This document shows, one piece after another, positions 61,101 to 64,000 of a stretch of 64,000 bases of DNA. The translations under genes and the position numbers were made by a program. How positions within the stretch are numbered: the first letter of the stretch is position 1; every line of letters starts with the position of its first letter. This stretch comes from Diorhabda sublineata (lineage: Eukaryota; Arthropoda; Insecta; Coleoptera; Chrysomelidae), in assembly GCF_026230105.1 (NCBI RefSeq), contig NC_079477.1, forward strand, positions 10,669,001 through 10,733,000, read 5' to 3'. Under the pieces are notes generated by a model. It was not told the DNA's origin and made no database searches. It saw only the letters and a program-made list of their open reading frames with translations.

Positions 61101-63915
61101 TTGATACGAGTTGAATCTACTTGCTTAGTATTTATTTGGTTGGGTCATTGTGTATTTGCTTTGGAAGATTCAAGCAGATTAATACAATATTTTAAAAATA
61201 AATCATAAGATTTGTTTCATTTCTCGTAACTACTTTACTCAAAAATACTTTTTTCAAGTTTTCATCAAAAATTCATAATAGAACTTACTCCTTATGTAAC
61301 AGGAATATGCGAGTAAGAAGTTTAGGGTTATTTCCCTCATGAAAATATAATAATAATAACAATCGTTATTTCTATTTTCAAGATATATGTTATCATAAAG
61401 AAACTTCACAATAAATTGAAAATAACACTAAAAATATAATTACGGTCCAAAGTACGCGAGAAGTTATCGTAAAAGGTCTCTTGTGAATTTAATTCCATAC
61501 CTACTATTTATGGCATAATAAAAATGTCTCGACCAGTCAAAAATGAAAGCTTCTTTCTATATCGCAAGGGAAGCATCAGCAACAACAAAGTGGATCATTG
61601 AGCTCCGGTCAATTTGATAAATAAGGGACCAAGGATAAAACAATACCGAAGCATAAAATGAATAACTGAAATAAGGAACGTTCTATGATCCTTTATCCTT
61701 TCCCGTATATCTATTCAACGATTTGACGATGTAGGCAATACTGCAGCTGACAGTCTCCCATAAAATATTATACGAGGGTCGATAAATATAAAAATATAAC
61801 GATACCAATATCTATATATTAAGTATCTTTTAAAAAAGTAGTGACGAATTCCAAATTCTATACGAACGTTTTAATATTGTATGTGTGTACATGTGTTAAT
61901 TGGAAACTAATAATTGATTTATTGGTATGATTGAAAAGTCTAAATCGATTTTTTGTTTGTGATGCAGTTACAATAATTTTTCAGTCGTTTCTGTAACTAA
62001 AAGTTTTTTTAGATATCGAAAATAGCTTTCTTAAGCTTAAGCTGTAAATTGTAAAGGAGTGAAGTAATTCAAAGTAATGAGATAACTAGTTGGTAGTATG
62101 ACGATTGTTGTTTTGGTTTATGTTGGATGCGTAGTTGAAATCAAAATTTGTTTCCATTACTATACCTAGATAGAAGCAAATAATCAATTCGTTACAACAG
62201 ACAACAGATAGGTAATTTTTTGATGATTATAAATTATGTTGATATGAATTTGAAATATCGTTTCTAATTAAAATAACTAATGAATAGCTCGTTATTCGAT
62301 AGATTTATGGAATAATAAATATGTACAATGGAACAATTAATTAAAAATTACGTTTAACAAAATGCTACGAGTAGAATAAAAAAAAAGGTGTTTGTTAGTG
62401 TTTCTTCCATTCAATATTTTAAAATTTATTGGTTTGTTACGAATTTTTTGTAACGCCTCTCGAATAAATTTCTACTCCGGGTGAACCGGATTTTCAATTG
62501 GTTATAGTTTTTCCAATATCAAGTGCAGAAGACAGTTATGCTAGGAATAATCAATAAGAATCATAAATACGCACGGCACTCAAACCAAATTAAGAAATGA
62601 AAAATAATGTTTACTTCCTGTATAAACTTCGGTAAACATCTAACAAACCGTCAGTCTACGTGAACTCTGCACTGTTCACCAATGAAAACATCGAATCGTA
62701 AGCATAAATGCATTTCTATTAGCCGAAGCTGTCGAAAGAGATATGTACACAATTTATTTGAAATATTCCTGCTAGACAGTCTGCGATAAGCAGTGACGTT
62801 GTTAGGTGAGATTTATTTCATTCATAAATTTCCTTAAATAAATAGAAATATGCGATCTTTAGACCATGGGCGAATGAAGATAATGAAATTGCACAGTGTA
62901 GTAAGAATAAAGACAGGTATGAATTTAATAATAAAGATTCAGGTATACAAACACAGCAAGTTATTTTAAATATATTCAAATGTGTAAAAAAGAAAATATT
63001 TAGCAATATTAACGAGGTATAATAATGATTTTTTCTAAGTTACAAGTTGGACCACAATTAAGTGCATCTGTCTAAGTAACTGCGTACAATGCTGTCGAAT
63101 TTATAATGATTGATGATCGAACAAAATTGTCGGCAAGAGTTTTTATAATCTGCAATTGATATTGGAAGAACTATACCACCGTCAATTTTATATTTTAGAG
63201 ATATAAAAAAATTTTTCCTAATTAAGTTACACAAAATGTAATATGAGTTGGAAAATTTATTGCAAAACTTGAATATATAATATAGTGTGTAATTTGGAGA
63301 GCAGATCAGGATGAATGTAGAACGTTAAGAAACAAGGAACTAAGACTTAGTTATATGCATAAAATCTTATAGGGTGGAATAGTTTGGTCACGCAGAGAAG
63401 GTGGTAGTAAAATGCCATAATAAAAAAACTGGAAAATTTGGGACTATTATAAGGTAGGCCCCAAACTCGAGAATTGAGACTTGATTGAGAATATTATGAG
63501 ATCATAATGTCATTGCTAAATACAAAAACATTGGAAATACGAAAGAAACGGGTATTAAATACTTTGGTTTCCAAAATAAGAACTTGGCAATTATAAATTA
63601 TAAATTCAACTTTCGAATATGAGTTTATAAAAACTTTATTAATACAAATAAAACACCGTTTACAATTTTATAAGCGACTGAACTGAATTAATTTCATGAT
63701 AGAATTAACTAAAATTCATTGAAGGTGTTTATTACAATCCTGTTTTTATATTAAAATAAATGTTGAGACATGTTTACAAAATATGATGTTTTTGCATATT
63801 AATAGTGTAGAACCAAATTTTTTTTAAAACATAATGTGAAAAAAATGCGTACAAATTCTTATAATACGCAATAACAAAATGTCCATCCTTAAGGGTATAA
63901 TGCGAATTTAGTAAT
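58160..63915. other. Long AT-rich stretch, nothing recognised
   Basis: The first 300 bases may be the decayed 3' end of the Jockey-like LINE. Beyond that, only short open frames occur (for example plus 59365-59634, 89 codons, with no known motif). In particular, no minus-strand exon encoding the first half of the dpr Ig1 domain or a signal peptide was seen. Confidence 0.45.
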
Positions 63916-63917
63916 AG

Positions 63918-64000
63918 ATAGAGAGAGAAATGTTTTATTGTCAAAAATGTTACAATTTGTAGACAAAAGCTTGTGAAACCTAAAAAACCAGAAATGAAAA
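63918..64000 (+). repeat. Interspersed repeat copy B
   Basis: Matches copy A at 2280-2350 in the same orientation (tttattgtcaaaaatgttac and following bases), cut by the window edge. Confidence 0.6.

Noticed and set aside
1..64000. tRNA, rRNA, CRISPR or bacterial-type operon
   Set aside because: No cloverleaf, conserved rRNA sequence, repeat-spacer array or tightly packed same-strand genes were seen.

Overview
The window is AT-rich nuclear DNA from an insect; a beetle or similar holometabolan is plausible, but the sequence does not fix the order. The evidence is two exons of a dpr-family (defective proboscis extension response) immunoglobulin gene on the minus strand with perfect splice sites, a large load of decayed insect-type transposons (mariner/Tc1, Tigger, Jockey- and R1-like LINEs, a Penelope-like element) and short TTAGG-type runs. 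There are no operons and no bacterial-type gene density. Most of the DNA is intronic or intergenic.

Host genes. (1) A dpr-like gene runs on the minus strand. The exon at 54617-54827 encodes the second half of the first Ig domain. It splices across an intron of about 21.9 kb (54616 down to 32686) to the exon at 32389-32685, which encodes the second Ig domain. Upstream exons (signal peptide, first half of Ig1) must lie beyond 64000. The downstream end was not found and is either left of 32389 in a short unrecognised exon or off the window. (2) An intact, intronless testis-specific serine/threonine kinase-like gene (385 aa) lies on the minus strand at 17301-18458, downstream of the last visible dpr exon and possibly nested in its next intron.

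Mobile DNA, left to right: Tigger/pogo relic (6790-7560); mariner-type relic (14943-15925); second mariner relic (18735-19110); a 235-bp palindrome containing a hammerhead-like motif (20753-20987); LINE RNase H/zinc-knuckle fragment ending at TTAGG-type DNA (21930-22600); LINE zinc-knuckle fragment (24045-24330); mariner helix-turn-helix fragment (26290-26530); R1-like LINE 3' piece (27790-28200); LINE RT plus RNase H (30725-31715). Inside the big dpr intron are a foldback element (34305-34578), a mariner N-terminal piece (35385-35640), an RNase H piece (36710-36880), an RTE-like LINE (38850-40411), a LINE RT piece (40412-40600), a mariner relic (40621-41725), a hammerhead motif (42505-42562), an RT piece (44205-44640), a head-to-head hammerhead pair (45895-46110), a nearly full-length Penelope-like element with GIY-YIG endonuclease (48727-51240) and a THAP-domain transposon relic with inverted repeats (53115-54130). 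Right of dpr is a Jockey-like LINE (56395-58150).

The most interesting system is the Penelope/hammerhead family. Five or six copies of a hammerhead-ribozyme-like motif share flanking sequence with the 3' end of the Penelope-like element. Two loci carry them head to head as palindromes, and one copy (46027-46088) can form all three stems. The core has a U3/A8 pair in place of the usual C3/G8.
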